Source: Saprospiraceae bacterium
Lineage (GTDB): Bacteria; Bacteroidota; Bacteroidia; Chitinophagales; Saprospiraceae
NCBI GenBank assembly: GCA_016717105.1
Contig: JADKGF010000011.1
Location: 62,001 to 126,000 of the forward strand
DNA length: 64,000 nt
Reading direction: 5' to 3'
In this document: positions 48,067-60,227 of the stretch, one piece after another
How positions within the stretch are numbered: position 1 is the stretch's first letter
Layout of the letters: each line of letters begins with the position of its first letter
Program-made: the position numbers and the translations under genes
The notes under the pieces: model-generated
Database searches by the model: none
Told to the model about the DNA's origin: nothing
The model's input: only the letters and a program-made list of their open reading frames with translations

Positions 48067-49451
48067 ATGAAACAATTTTTTATCAGTACATTTATAGTAC
48101 TCTTGGCCTTAAATATTGCAGATGCTCAGGAATATAAAAAACAACTGAAGGCTGCAAATAAAACATTGGCTAAATATTACCTCGACCCTGTAGCAAATAA
48201 AGCAAATTTGGATGAAGCAATAGCTTCTATCAATACTATTTTTAGTGCGGACGATGCTAAAGCTGATCCAGAAGCTTGGATTACTAAAGGTCAGATATTC
48301 AATGAAATAGCTAAGGCTGAAATGAACAAGAAAGTGATCAGCGACCAGTTGAAACAAGAATTTACATTGCCTACACCACAAGCAGGTCTCAACGCTTTAG
48401 AGTCTTTCGAAAAGGCTATGTCTATGGCAGTAAAAAAATCACAGACCAAAGATGCTCTAGCTGGTATCAGAGAAAGCGAAGACCATTTGAATAATATCGG
48501 TATTACCTATTTTCAAATTCAGGATTATGCCAATTCATATTTGAATTTTAAAGCATCACTGAAAAGCCATGATATTTTGAAGACCAATAAAGAAGCCAGC
48601 AGATTGGATGATGCTATGGTGAAAAATGATCAGGTATTTTATACTGCTTATGCTGGTTATAACAGTGAATATAAGAATGAAACTTTACCACTTTTCGAAT
48701 CATTATATGCTGGAGGAAAAGCACAACCATTTGTATATGAAGCACTTTTTAATCTAGCTGCTGACAAAAAAGATATCACAAAAGCAATGGAATATCTAGC
48801 TGCAGGTAGAGCTGCAAATCCGGATGATAACGGTTTGTTGTTTGCAGAGATAAATTTTTACCTTAAAGAAGGAAAATTGGATATTCTTACTGACAAACTA
48901 AAAGCAGCAATTGCAAAAGAACCAGATAATGTGTCTGTTTACACAACACTTGGTAACGTATATGACCAATTGAATCAGCAAGAAAGAACAGCTGGTAATA
49001 ATGCGAAAGCAGATGAATATTTCAATTTGGCTTTTGACTATTTCAAGCAATCATTAGAAAAGGATCCTAAGGGGGTGTTATTTTATTATTGGATCTGGGG
49101 AAAAAAAAAAAGGGGGAAAAAACCCTTGGGGGGAACTTTAAATACCCCGGGAATTTTGATGCGACATACAGCCAAGGTGCATTGTATTACAACAAAGCTG
49201 CTAGTATGACTGCAAAATTGAATGAGCTGAGCAATGATTATTCATCAGCAGGTACTAAAAAGTACAATGAAATAAAAGCCGAAATGGATGGTTACTTCAA
49301 ACAAGCACTTCCATATTTTATTTCAGCTGAACAATTGGATCCTAAAGATCAAAACACCATGATCGCTTTAAAGGAGATTTATGCTAGAAGTGGTGAATTG
49401 AATAAATCCACAGAATATAAAAACAAACTTGAAGCTTTAGGCGGTAATTAA
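48067..49451 (+). CDS. Secreted TPR-repeat protein interrupted by a low-complexity insertion
   Basis: A signal peptide (MKQFFISTFIVLLALNIADAQ) is followed by helical tetratricopeptide repeats such as YAAGRAANPDDNGLL-type units and AIAKEPDNVSVYTTLGNVYD. The first frame derails after SLEKDPKG at about 49072. The second frame resumes at NFDATYSQGALYYNKAASMT and runs to 49451 with SAEQLDPKDQNTMIALKEIY. If the ~80 bases between are removed, the protein is a continuous ~435-residue TPR protein. Such exported TPR proteins are common in Bacteroidota and act as scaffolds in envelope assembly; no partner is visible. Confidence 0.78.
49071..49151. other. Low-complexity ~80-bp insertion in the TPR gene
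   Basis: The stretch is a series of homopolymer runs: GGGGG, an A-run of eleven, GGGGG, A6, CCC, GGGGGG, then AACTTTAAATACCCCGGG. It interrupts the codons for KDPK and NFDATYSQG, which would otherwise be adjacent. It does not look like a mobile element (no ends, no target duplication). It is most likely a sequencing or assembly artefact. Confidence 0.7.
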
Positions 49452-49480
49452 AATCAGTCTATCCTTCAATAGGTAATAAA

Positions 49481-49517
49481 AGAGCCTGGTATCTTTCTTG
49501 ATGCCAGGCTCTTTTTT
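49481..49517. terminator. Bidirectional rho-independent terminator
   Basis: AGAGCCTGGTATC (49481-49493) pairs with GATGCCAGGCTCT (49500-49512) with one G-U pair. A T-run follows on the plus side and A-rich sequence (ATAAAAG) precedes it on the other. It ends both the 48067 gene and the convergent lipoprotein gene. Confidence 0.88.
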
Positions 49518-49539
49518 TAAATTGAAAAAACGTACTTCC

Positions 49540-50430
49540 TTATTCTTTTTTCATTTCCTTAAACATCTCATCTGGAGTTTTTCCTATATTCTCAAGTAAA
49601 AACTTCACATCTTTTGCCATAGAATCCTGTGGATAATTGGCAAGAAATTTTTCATAGATACGTTTTGCTTCATCAAATTTCCCGAGTTCTGTATCTAAGG
49701 TGAATCCTCTTAAAAACAAGGCCAAAGGTGCTTTTTCGTATTTTGGATAATATTGATAAACCCAATCATAAAGGCTAAGCATTTCTGGGGTATTTCCCAA
49801 GGCTCTGCACATATCTGCACCTTTCATCAAATACACTGGCGCAGCCGGATCTGTTGGAAAAGCTAATGCAAAACTCTCGCTCATATCTATAAATTGGGTT
49901 GTATTTGCTTCATTTACACCTTTTTCTCCTGGGTTATCTAATACTCTTTTTGCTAATTCTTTGAAATAATTTTCATGATCCTTTTGTGTTTCATCCACCT
50001 TTTTTAAAGCAAATTCAGCTCTTTTATCATTTGGAAAACGTTGCTGAAACCCATCATACAGCATTGCCGCGGCTTGGGTTTTGTTTCTATCATCCATTCT
50101 TTCAGCTAGATTGTATAGATAATCAGCGGCATTTTTGTGCTTAGGGCTAAATTTTAGGAATTCTAAAATAAAGACTTCTTGCAAATTTTCTTTATCAGGT
50201 ACATTGCAATGCTCGATAGCTTTTAAAAGCAATGTTTCCTTGTTTTCTGCATCTTGTGAGGCTAAGATAGCTTTGCCATAAGCTTGCACCAACTTGTTGA
50301 ATGACGAGTCAGCTTTGGATTTTTGGTATTCAGATTCTAAATAACCTAAATCATTTTTATCAATAGGTTTCGTTTCATTTTTGCAAGCAACAAAATTTAC
50401 TATTAGCAAAAAGTACAGGAGATATCTCAT
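49540..50430 (-). CDS. TPR lipoprotein of the outer-membrane assembly type
   Basis: The ATG at 50430 starts a lipoprotein signal (MRYLLYFLLIVNFVAC), making it a better start than the one 33 bases upstream. The ~296-residue protein has TPR-like helical pairs (AAMLYDGFQQRFPNDKRAEF, then YEKFLANYPQDSMAKDVKFL), the spacing of periplasmic TPR proteins such as BamD or YbgF/CpoB. It is not a clear member of either family. A role in envelope assembly or division is only an inference. It shares the terminator with the convergent TPR gene. Confidence 0.75.
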   Translation of the reverse strand: MRYLLYFLLIVNFVACKNETKPIDKNDLGYLESEYQKSKADSSFNKLVQAYGKAILASQDAENKETLLLKAIEHCNVPDKENLQEVFILEFLKFSPKHKNAADYLYNLAERMDDRNKTQAAAMLYDGFQQRFPNDKRAEFALKKVDETQKDHENYFKELAKRVLDNPGEKGVNEANTTQFIDMSESFALAFPTDPAAPVYLMKGADMCRALGNTPEMLSLYDWVYQYYPKYEKAPLALFLRGFTLDTELGKFDEAKRIYEKFLANYPQDSMAKDVKFLLENIGKTPDEMFKEMKKE

Positions 50431-50734
50431 TTGTATATTTTGGATATTGTTTTGAAAGCTCAAATTTAGCTAATTTTGAAAAAGAATCACCGCTTCTACA
50501 TTATTTTTCATAATCTGAGAATCAATACATTGTGAATTCTGAGTTAATTTATAAAACACATTAATTATTTGTATAATACTTTATTTCTTTATTTGTAAAA
50601 ACTTGTATTCCTTATATTCGAAATTGTAGAAATCATTCCGATGTAATGATAATCTTTTATGGATTTTGTCAAATAAATCTATATATTTGAGCGGTAATTG
50701 ATCTTTTTAAGCGCTTTTAAAATTAAGAGTTAAA
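50431..50734. other. Intergenic region before the S9 peptidase gene
   Basis: About 300 AT-rich bases between divergent genes. No hairpin with U-tract, repeat or conserved ORF was seen. Several TTTG triplets exist, but none forms a convincing promoter pair. Confidence 0.55.
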
Positions 50735-53173
50735 ATGATAGGGAATTCGCTTAAATGTATATTTCTCATTATGATTTTAAATGTATATGTCGGACAGGCT
50801 CAAACGGATTTTCCGTATAAGCAGCCTGATGATGCCATTTTAGGCCTTGCTGATTATAAGCCAGCACCCGTGATTAGAATGAAACACGACGCTTCGATAG
50901 CGGTATTGCTGTATCGGAATGCTTATAAAAGTATCGAAGAAATGTCAGCTCCTGAAATGAAATTGGGAGGTATTAGGGTAAATCCTATAACTAATGGACC
51001 TGGTAGAGTGAGTTATTTCATCGATATGACTGTGCTAGATGTATCATCAGGAGAAGAAAAAAAAGTAACTGGACTTCCTACAAATCCTTTGCTTTCAAAT
51101 CATATTTGGTCGAATGATCAATCAAAAATGGCATTTACCAACACAGTGGAAAATGGATATGAGTTGTGGTATCTTGATTTGAAATCACTTACTTGTAAAA
51201 AATTGTCACAACCAGTAATTAATGCAGCAGTTAGCAATGTTTTACTCTGGACAAAAGATGATCAAAAGATCCTTGCTACAACCATTGTTCCTGATAGAAA
51301 GACATTGACTGACAGCAGAATGAGCATACCTACTGGACCGACTATATCGGAAAATGATGGTAAAAAAGCACAAAACAGAACCTATCAGGACTTGCTAAAA
51401 AATGCAGTCGATGAAGATAATTTTGAGATTTTGGCCACTTCAGAAATATCAGCCTTCAGTCTAAATGGACAACAAAGTCTGTTCAAAAGTGCGGCAATGT
51501 ATGGATCCATGAATTTCTCTCCTGATGGCAATTATTTATTGACATACGAATTGCAAAAACCATTTTCATACATAGTTACTTACGATAGGTTTCCAGCGGA
51601 TATTAATCTGAGTGACAAGACTGGAAAATTTATCAAAACATATCACCAATACCCTTTGACAGAAGACTTACCCAAAGGATTTATGGCAGTGCGGAAAGGT
51701 AAAAGAAGTATCCAATGGCGTGCGGACAAGCCAGCTACCTTGTACTGGGTTGAAGCCTTGGATGGTGGTGATCCTGCCATAGAAGTCGAATCGCGTGATG
51801 CAATCTATGCGCAAGATGCACCATTCAATGGGAAGCCAACCTTTATTGCAAAAACAAAAGAAAGGTTTGGTGGCATAGTTTGGGGAAATGAAAAAACGGC
51901 AGTTTTATACGAACGTTGGTGGAATACAAGGAGCGAAAGAACATTGGTTTTTAATCCTTCGGATAGCACGCAGGCACCTAGACTTTTCAATCAAAGGAAT
52001 TCGCAGGATAACTATGCAGATCCTGGAGATTTTGTGACCAAAAGAAACCAATTCCAACTGAATACCTTGGACTTGACGGATGATAACCTATATATGATCG
52101 GCGAAGGATTTACACCAGAAGGAAAATTTCCTTTTATTGACCAATATAAAATTAGTGACTCTCCTAAGAAAAGACGGTATCAATGCAAGGAGACAAATAG
52201 ACTGGAACAAATCATTTCGGCGATTGATATCAAAAAAGGACAATTTCTCACCCGATTAGAATCAAAAACATCTTATCCGAACTATTATATCAGAAATCTC
52301 AAGAATAATGATTTAAGGCAGATCACACACAATGTCAATCCATTTAAGGTCTTGGATGATGTCCATAAAGAGATTATCAAATACAAGAGAGAAGATGGTG
52401 TGGATCTTTCTGCTACCTTATATCTGCCAGTTGGTTATGATAAGACCAAAAAAGAAAAATTGCCTATGATCATGTGGGCTTATCCTACGGAATTTAAGGA
52501 TAAAGCAAGTGCTGGTCAGGTTACATCAAACGCGAATGAATTTACTTTTCCATTTTACGGATCACCTTTGTATTGGCTTACCAAAGGATATGTTGTCTTG
52601 GATGATGCGGCATTTCCTATAGTTGGTGAAGGTGACAAAGAGCCCAATGATACTTTCATACCACAATTGGTGTCGAATGCCAAAGCGGCCATTGATGCTG
52701 TGGATGGTTTGGGTTACATAGATAGAAATAAAGTAGCTGTAGGCGGACATTCTTATGGTGCGTTTATGACAGCAAATTTGTTGACGCATTCTGATCTTTT
52801 TGCTGCTGGTATCGCACGAAGTGGTGCTTATAATCGAACATTGACGCCATTTGGCTTCCAATCAGAAGAGCGAAATTATTGGGAAGCACCTGAAGTGTAT
52901 GATGCCATGTCACCATTTCAAAATGCGGATAAAATGAAATATCCCTTGCTGATGATCCACGGTGAAGAAGATAATAATTCTGGTACTTATACCATGCAAA
53001 GCGAACGATATTTTAATGCATTAAAAGGTTTGGGTGCTATCACAAGATTGGTTATCTTGCCGAAAGAAAGTCATGGCTATGCTGCTCGAGAATCTATCTT
53101 GCATATGCTGTGGGAACAAGATCAATGGCTGGAAAAATACGTTAAAAATCGGGTAATAGACGTTAAACCATGA
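50735..53173 (+). CDS. S9-family prolyl-oligopeptidase-like serine peptidase, exported
   Basis: 812 residues: a signal peptide (LIMILNVYVGQAQ), an N-terminal beta-propeller, and a C-terminal alpha/beta hydrolase domain. The nucleophile is Ser673 in GGHSYGAFM, the acid Asp746 in HGEEDNNSG, and the His is at ~780 in KESHGYAARES. The propeller start (YKQPDDAILGLADYKPAPVI) resembles the glutamyl-endopeptidase-like S9D group found in Bacteroidota and chloroplasts. It probably degrades peptides in the periplasm. The stop overlaps the ATG of the PhoD-like gene by 4 bases, so the two are translationally coupled. Confidence 0.9.
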   Translation: MIGNSLKCIFLIMILNVYVGQAQTDFPYKQPDDAILGLADYKPAPVIRMKHDASIAVLLYRNAYKSIEEMSAPEMKLGGIRVNPITNGPGRVSYFIDMTVLDVSSGEEKKVTGLPTNPLLSNHIWSNDQSKMAFTNTVENGYELWYLDLKSLTCKKLSQPVINAAVSNVLLWTKDDQKILATTIVPDRKTLTDSRMSIPTGPTISENDGKKAQNRTYQDLLKNAVDEDNFEILATSEISAFSLNGQQSLFKSAAMYGSMNFSPDGNYLLTYELQKPFSYIVTYDRFPADINLSDKTGKFIKTYHQYPLTEDLPKGFMAVRKGKRSIQWRADKPATLYWVEALDGGDPAIEVESRDAIYAQDAPFNGKPTFIAKTKERFGGIVWGNEKTAVLYERWWNTRSERTLVFNPSDSTQAPRLFNQRNSQDNYADPGDFVTKRNQFQLNTLDLTDDNLYMIGEGFTPEGKFPFIDQYKISDSPKKRRYQCKETNRLEQIISAIDIKKGQFLTRLESKTSYPNYYIRNLKNNDLRQITHNVNPFKVLDDVHKEIIKYKREDGVDLSATLYLPVGYDKTKKEKLPMIMWAYPTEFKDKASAGQVTSNANEFTFPFYGSPLYWLTKGYVVLDDAAFPIVGEGDKEPNDTFIPQLVSNAKAAIDAVDGLGYIDRNKVAVGGHSYGAFMTANLLTHSDLFAAGIARSGAYNRTLTPFGFQSEERNYWEAPEVYDAMSPFQNADKMKYPLLMIHGEEDNNSGTYTMQSERYFNALKGLGAITRLVILPKESHGYAARESILHMLWEQDQWLEKYVKNRVIDVKP

Positions 53174-54465
53174 GGAGATTTTTAATATGGATTTTTATAG
53201 CTTTTACGACTATCGCAAGTGGCCAAAATCCCGTCTTGCAAAGTGGCCCTATGTTAGGACCTGTTACCTTGCGAGATTGCAGCATTTGGTTTCAGACCAA
53301 GACAGAAGCAACGGTACAAATAGCCTATAATATGGTTGATGGAAATAAAGAAGAAAATTTTTCATCAAAGATGGTTACCCAATCAGAAAAGGCTTTTACA
53401 GGCACAATCCATCTTACAAATTTGTATCCCGGCACAAAATATGAATACCACATTTTTGTAGATGGGAAACGAGTAAGCACTACTGCGCCTTTAGTATTTA
53501 CGACACAAGAACATTGGCAATTTAGAAATGATCCACCTGATTTCTCCTTTGCTGCCGGGTCTTGTATGTACATCAATGATGCAACATATGACAGACCGGG
53601 AAAGCCATATGGTGGAGAATATGAAATACTAAGCCACATTGTTGCTTCTAAACCGCAATTTATGGTTTGGCTCGGTGATAATATCTATCTCAGAGAAGGC
53701 GATTATGAAAGTCGTTCGGGGATTTATTATCGCAATACACATACCAGATCGCTCAAAGAGCTTCAACCATTGTTATCTGCGACGCATCATTATGCTATTT
53801 GGGATGATCATGATTATGGTACTAATGATGCCGACTGGACCTATCCGCTCAAGCAACATTCATTAGAAGCATTTACGGATTTTTGGCCATCAGAATCCTA
53901 CGGCGCTGGTCATACAGAAGGCATTACAAATAGTTTTGTATGGAATGATTGTCAATTTTTTATGCTCGACAATAGATGGTATAAGACCGTACAAAGAGAA
54001 GATGGAACTATTTTGGGTGATCAACAAAAGTATTGGTTTAAAGAAGCCTTGCTTACCAGTAAAGCAGCTTATAAGTTTGTAGCAGTTGGTGGACAGTTCT
54101 TGAGTGACTTTGCAGGTTTTGAAAATTTTGCCAATTATAAGGAAGAAAGGGAAGAGATTATACAATTTATCGAAGAAAATGACATCAAAAACGTGGTATT
54201 CTTAACAGGAGATCGTCATCATTCTGAGATTTCAAAAATGGTTACAAAGTCGGGAAATGTCATCTACGATGTAACTTCATCGGCGATTACATCCACGACC
54301 TATGACCATAGTCAGGAACAAAATACTTTTCGTGTACCTGGAAGTATGATTTCAGTGCGCAATATTGCGATTTTTAGTATCGATGGTAAGAAAAATGAAA
54401 GGAAGCTGCATGTTGTTATTAAGAATACCTTAGGTGAAGAGGTGTATCAGTATAATTTTGAGTAA
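53170..54465 (+). CDS. PhoD-like metallophosphoesterase, exported
   Basis: 431 residues: a signal peptide (FLIWIFIAFTTIASG), a fibronectin-like N-domain (LQSGPMLGPVTLRDCSIWFQ), and a PhoD-type catalytic domain. Its metal sites are AAGSCMYI, WLGDNIYLREGDY, WDDHDYGTNDADW and LTGDRHHSE. PhoD-type enzymes hydrolyse phosphate mono- and diesters in the periplasm with Ca/Fe. The 4-base overlap with the S9 gene shows they are coupled. Together they suggest scavenging of peptides and phosphate. A T9SS type B protein follows after 23 bases. Confidence 0.9.
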   Translation: MRRFLIWIFIAFTTIASGQNPVLQSGPMLGPVTLRDCSIWFQTKTEATVQIAYNMVDGNKEENFSSKMVTQSEKAFTGTIHLTNLYPGTKYEYHIFVDGKRVSTTAPLVFTTQEHWQFRNDPPDFSFAAGSCMYINDATYDRPGKPYGGEYEILSHIVASKPQFMVWLGDNIYLREGDYESRSGIYYRNTHTRSLKELQPLLSATHHYAIWDDHDYGTNDADWTYPLKQHSLEAFTDFWPSESYGAGHTEGITNSFVWNDCQFFMLDNRWYKTVQREDGTILGDQQKYWFKEALLTSKAAYKFVAVGGQFLSDFAGFENFANYKEEREEIIQFIEENDIKNVVFLTGDRHHSEISKMVTKSGNVIYDVTSSAITSTTYDHSQEQNTFRVPGSMISVRNIAIFSIDGKKNERKLHVVIKNTLGEEVYQYNFE

Positions 54466-54488
54466 AAGTTTTAAATAAGAAGGACAGC

Positions 54489-57400
54489 GTGAAAATCCAT
54501 ATCAAATTTACTTTAGGTTTTTTTATTTTATTTTGGGGAATATCTTTGAAAAGTCAAGTGACTATTGCAGATGGTTTGCCAGGTTGCTTGCCGATTGCAA
54601 CTCAGGTTGGCGTAAATTGTGGAGGTTCATTTGAATTTGGAATCAATGTGGGCAATTTGTTGTAAATAATATTGACGGGGCAGTTTGTTGTTTTCAGGTG
54701 GAGACGGTGCTTCGTATTTTGAATTTGAGCTTCTTGATATTTCTAATTTTTCTAATGTAAACATAAGCTTAGCATATTCTGCATCAAATACTGCATATGA
54801 AGATAACTCACCTGGGGCACCCATCTTCGGGTGTACAGGCACCAATCCTCCTGATGATAGTCATGATCAAATTGTTTTTGCATATGAGCTAAATGGTGGC
54901 CCGGAAGTTTTAAGCCAATATGTACATGGAACTTCGAAATCGATTTTACTGGTTGGATGGCAGGCCCATTTAATGGTACATCATTAGTAATTAGAGTTTA
55001 TGCTGCAAATAAAGCTGGTGCTGAAATATTTTATTTTCAAAACTTACTTGTAACAGGTACATCAATTTTATCAGCTGGTCCAGACAAGTCAGGATGTGTT
55101 GGCGATCCTGTTGATCTAGATGGTGTAGGTACAGGTAATTGGACTGGTGGACTAGGTGTTTTTGGTGATCCGACTATGGCAATGACTGACTATACACCTG
55201 ATGCTTCAGAGTCAAATAGTACCGTTACTTTGACTTTTACTGGTTCTCCAGCATATACAGGTTGTCCTGCCCCAAATGACCAAATGAATATAGTAGTCAA
55301 TCCCCTTCAAGATCCTAACTTTTCTATATCCGACTTTTGTGCACCTACATCAATGGCTCCAACAGGTATAATTACTCCTGGAGGCAGCTTTTCTTTTGAT
55401 CCGCCGCCAGGTGATGGTGCTGTCATCAATGCAAGCACTGGTATTATATCTAATGCGGTAGGTGGCGCCAGCTATTCCGTAAAATATACCACACCAGGGC
55501 CTTGCCCCGATGAGTTCATAATTACGGTAAATGCAGAAGAAGGACCTTCAGGCACACTTTCGGGAAGTGCCACGCTTTGTCCAGGGGAATGCGCTACTTT
55601 TTCCTTCAATTTTACAAGTGGTAATGAACCTTATACCATCAATCTTACTGCCAATCCTCCAGGGTTAGCCTTGCCTCCGATACCTAGTGTAGCTGTAAAT
55701 ACTGATTTTACAATATGTTATATGGGTAGTGGCCCACTGCCTACAATAGATATGTCCACTTTTACGATTACTATTCCCACTATATTTACTGGTTCAGGTA
55801 GTTTGACTTTGACAGGCATATCAGATGGGTCAGGTTGTCCAGGAACTGCATCTGGAAGTTTTAATCTGACATTAACAGCAGGACCAACTGCACTTACCGC
55901 AGGACCACTAACTGCCTGTGCTGACCAAAACGGAGACGGGACATTTGACCTTACCACACTTGAAAATACTGTAAATGGTGGAAACGGTGCTTTGACTGTA
56001 AATTGGTATGAAGATGCAGCAGGTACGATACCAATTTCGAATCCAGCAGCATACATTTCAGCAGGAGGTACGGTATATGCCACAGTCACAAGTGGCAATT
56101 GTGAATCCAATACCATTGCCATTACCCTTGTTGTAGAAACAGGTAATGTTCCTTTTATTTCTATGGTTTGTGCACAATCGGGCCTAGATATGTGTACTTT
56201 ATGTCTTACAGGTGGATTTACAGATCTTGAGTTTGCATTCGGTGATGGAAATGCATATACAGTCACCGTTAGGGACAATTCTACCAATATCGATTATACT
56301 GGTGTTGTAAGTAATACCGTTTTATTAAATGTTCCAGTGACGGGATCGACGACTTTTGAATTACTTTCTATCCAGCCTGTAGTTGGTTGTCCCAATTTTG
56401 ATGCTTATGGAGACTTGGTTACTATCAATATTGTTTTGGCACCAGATGTAGATCCGGTTTCTATTCCAGCATCCTGTCAACCGATAACTTTGCCTACGAT
56501 CACTGGTAGCAATCTTTCAGGCAATCAGGTATATTCAACTGGTCCAGGTGGAACGGGTACAACTTATAATCCTGGCGACATGATATTTACAAGTCAAACA
56601 CTATATATTTATGATGAAAATGCAGGATGTATGGATGAAGAAACAGTGGTAGTCACGATAAATCCATTGATAACTGTTGACGAAATAGCTGATATCTCAG
56701 CTTGCGAAAGCACAGTTTTACCGGCAATTACTGGTACTGGTCTTTCTACTAGCACAAGTTATAATACCAATCCATTAGGTACGGGCACTGTGTATGCGCC
56801 GGGTGATATTATTACACAATCCATTACATTGTATGTTTTCGATCCCAACGCAGATCCTAATTGCTTGGCTAATAGTGTCGATTTAGTGATAGATATTCAT
56901 CCAAAGCCTTCGGTGCCTACATTGACATCTATCATGTGTGTAGGTGTCTTGGGTGCTTTTTTTATTACAGATCCGATAGGTCCAGAATATCAATATCAAT
57001 TGGATGCATCAAATGCACAATTAGCCAATTTTTTTGGAAATATTCCCAATGGAACACATACGATTACTGTCATTAATACGGTCACCAATTGTCAGAATAG
57101 TGTCCAATTCACTATAAATTGCGATTGTGCTACACCTGCTGTGCTGACAGTACCACAGACATCAGGAAGTGTGTGTCTGGGCGATTCATTAAAGGTAAAT
57201 AATATCAGTTTTGGTGGCGCTACAAACATCGTTAATGTTACAACCAACGGCGCAGGTAGTTTTTCCGCTACTTCATTTACAACATCGCCTTTTAGTATAA
57301 CTTATGTACCAAATTTATCGGATGCTGGTAAAACAATCGATATCGTTTTGACTACCAATGATCCTGATGGAAATGGTCCTTGTGCACCTGAGTTTTCGAC

Positions 57401-60212
57401 AATTTCCTTGGCCGTTAGGGCTAATCCAATGGGTATCATCTCAGGAAGTCAAACCGTTTGCAAGGGTAGCGATATTACACTGACTGCTTCTGGTGGAACA
57501 ACTTATTTCTGGTCCGCAAATGGTGGGACATCAAATACAGCTACATTTACCAATATTACCGCTCCAACTACATTTTTAGTAACGGTGACTGATGCTTTTG
57601 GGTGTAAAGATACAGTAGCACATACAGTAAATGTCGGTCAGATTTGGGCAGGAAGAGATACGATTGTTGGGTATTGTAAAACAGTCACAACTCAAGTTAA
57701 TTTAAATAACTTCATTTCAATTGGTGCTACTTCAGGTGGCATTTGGAAAAATGGTATTGATACGATTTTCAATAATACAAATTATACGATCACCGATCTA
57801 CCTAATGGGTTTTCAACTTTGAGATATATTATAGATGATCCCGTTTGTGGTAAGGATACAGCCTTGATCCGCGTAGAGATTAGAAATAGCAATAATGCCG
57901 GAAACAATGGACAGTTTAAGTTTTGTGAAAGTTTAACGACCACATTAGATTTTGATAGTGCTTTAGGAAGCCACGATGCCGGTGGCACTTGGAAAGTCGG
58001 AACATCGGGTTTGAATTTAAATCTGTCAGATCCTACCAAAGTAAATGTTTCAGCACTTACTCAAGGATCGTATATTATATATCACATTATTCCTTCCAAT
58101 GGATGTCTTGCGGATACTGCGACCATTCGATTGGATGTAATACCATTTAAATCGGCTGGTACGGATGTGAATACAGACCTTTGTCTTGGTAGTAGTATAA
58201 ATTTGACCAATCTGGTGACAGCAACCGACAAAACAGGAACAATTTATAATCCAAATAATCATGGTGGCCTTACGGGAACATCTTGGAATACGACCGGACT
58301 TATTGCTGGAAATTATACCTTCTATTATGTATTGAGCAATCAATCTCCTTGCCTTCCTGATACAGCTAGGTTGGTTATTAATTTGCAACAATCACTCAAT
58401 CCAGGTGGTGATCAGGTATCATCTTTTTGTGAAGGGCAGACCTTAATTCTTTCAGATTACTTAGGTGCAGGTGCGGCTACGAGCGGGTCATTTTATTACC
58501 AGAATCAGTTAGTGCCAAATGGTATTTTTACACCAACTGGAAATACCACGGATTTCGTATTTACTTATGAGGTGGGAGATGGTGTGCTGTGTCCAAAGGT
58601 TCAGGCAATCATTACACTCAAAAAAATTGTCAAACCGTCAATATCTTTAACTGGATTGGATCGTATATGTGATGGAGATTGTGAAACATTAACCATCAGT
58701 CCAACGGGCATACCGCTAACCAGTATTTATCTTAGTGCTTCAAGTGGCAATTCAAGTTTTACACAAACATTGGGACCATCTAATGGAATAAACCCGCTTA
58801 CTTACGACTTCTGTTCTAGTCAAAATGGACCTTTTTCATTTAAAACTTGGCAACCTGGTAAAACTGTAACTGTAAAAATTGACAGCATTGCATTTTCAGG
58901 AAATGGATGTACATTCACATATAATGAAGATATTTCATTCGAAACAAAAGCGCTACCAACAAAAAATGTCAATCCGACAATATGTAAATCTGATGACTTT
59001 ATGCTAGGCGGCGCTATATTCAATGCAGGTACACCAGCAGGAATAGTCCGAATTCCTTCTATAAATGGTACTTCCTGCGATACAGTGGCTTCTGTTTCGT
59101 TACAATTTTATCCGGATGCTATTGGTGCTTATACCGAAACATTTTGTGATCAGACAAAGACGGTAACCATTGGAACAGAAACCTTTAGCTTTACCAAACC
59201 GACAGGTAGCACTACATTACTTGGGGCATCCATTAATGGTTGTGATAGTATTGTGATGGTAAATCTAAAATATGAAAAGGTTGTGATTCCAGGAACATAT
59301 ACAGTAGAGACCTGCAATGATGCTTATTCGTTGACTTTGGGTAATATGACCTTTAATAAATCAAATCCTTCGGGTACTGTTTTACTTTCCGGTGCAGCAG
59401 CGCAAGGATGTGACAGCTTGGTCAATGTACAAATCAACTTCAAGGAATTTACCATTGCGGAAAGTATTATTTATAAGTGTGATGGTAGTAATCCAACATT
59501 GAACTTAAATCTTGCATCTCACCCTGGACCTTATGAGATTTCTTTGGATGGTGTTTCTTTAGGTCAAGTAAGTAATCTGCCATATACAATTCCGATTGTT
59601 GTAGGAAATCATGTGGTTATTGTCCAGAATCAGGATGGCTGCACTACTTCATTTAATGTTGATGTTGAAGACAATAATGGGCCAAATGTCGTACTTAGTC
59701 AGGTGCCAAATGCAGATGGGACAGTACAAATTATCACAACAGTGACGGCAAACTCTATTTATAATCTAAGTTGGTCACCTGCTACAACGCTTAGTTGTAA
59801 AGATTGTCCTGATCCTATTGCAAATCCAAGTGAGACCACAACATACACACTTTCGTATCTTTATGGAAATCAATGTCCTGATCAACGCACCATCACTATA
59901 GAAAGGATAAATACGACAGTGATATTGCCAGAAATTTTTAGCCCTAATGGAGATAGCAATAATGATCGGTTTTATGTACAGCTTCCCGACAAGGTCAACG
60001 GCATCGTGACATCAATGAGTATCTACGATAGATGGGGAAATCTGGTGTTTATTAAAAAGAATGCCCCTGCAAATTCGCCAGCTGATGGTTGGAATGGTGA
60101 GTTTGGTAGTGGTGAAGCCATCCAAGGTGTGTATGTGTACTTGATTTATGTAAAGATAGAAGGCAAGGCAGCAGATGATGTATATTCAGGTAATGTGACG
60201 CTGATTAGATAG
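54489..60212 (+). CDS. Large T9SS type B surface protein, frameshifted near its start
   Basis: A GTG at 54489 starts a signal peptide (KIHIKFTLGFFILFWGISLK) and mature sequence VTIADGLPGCLPIATQVG. The frame breaks near 54660 and again near 54950. The intermediate piece contains FEFELLDISNFSNVNISLAY, and the third begins MAGPFNGTSLVIRVYAANKA at 54957. The long third part (~1750 residues) holds several Ig-like and gliding-type Cys repeats (GNWTGGLGVFGDP, YTPDASESNST, ITGTGLSTSTSYNT). It ends with the type B sorting domain ILPEIFSPNGDSNNDRFYVQ and YDRWGNLVF. Total ~1900 residues. It is exported by T9SS and probably an adhesin or matrix protein. Confidence 0.82.
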
Positions 60213-60227
60213 GAAGTTGTATTTATC

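Noticed and set aside
49071..49151. Insertion sequence or MITE
   Set aside because: No inverted ends, target duplication or coding content; just homopolymer runs.
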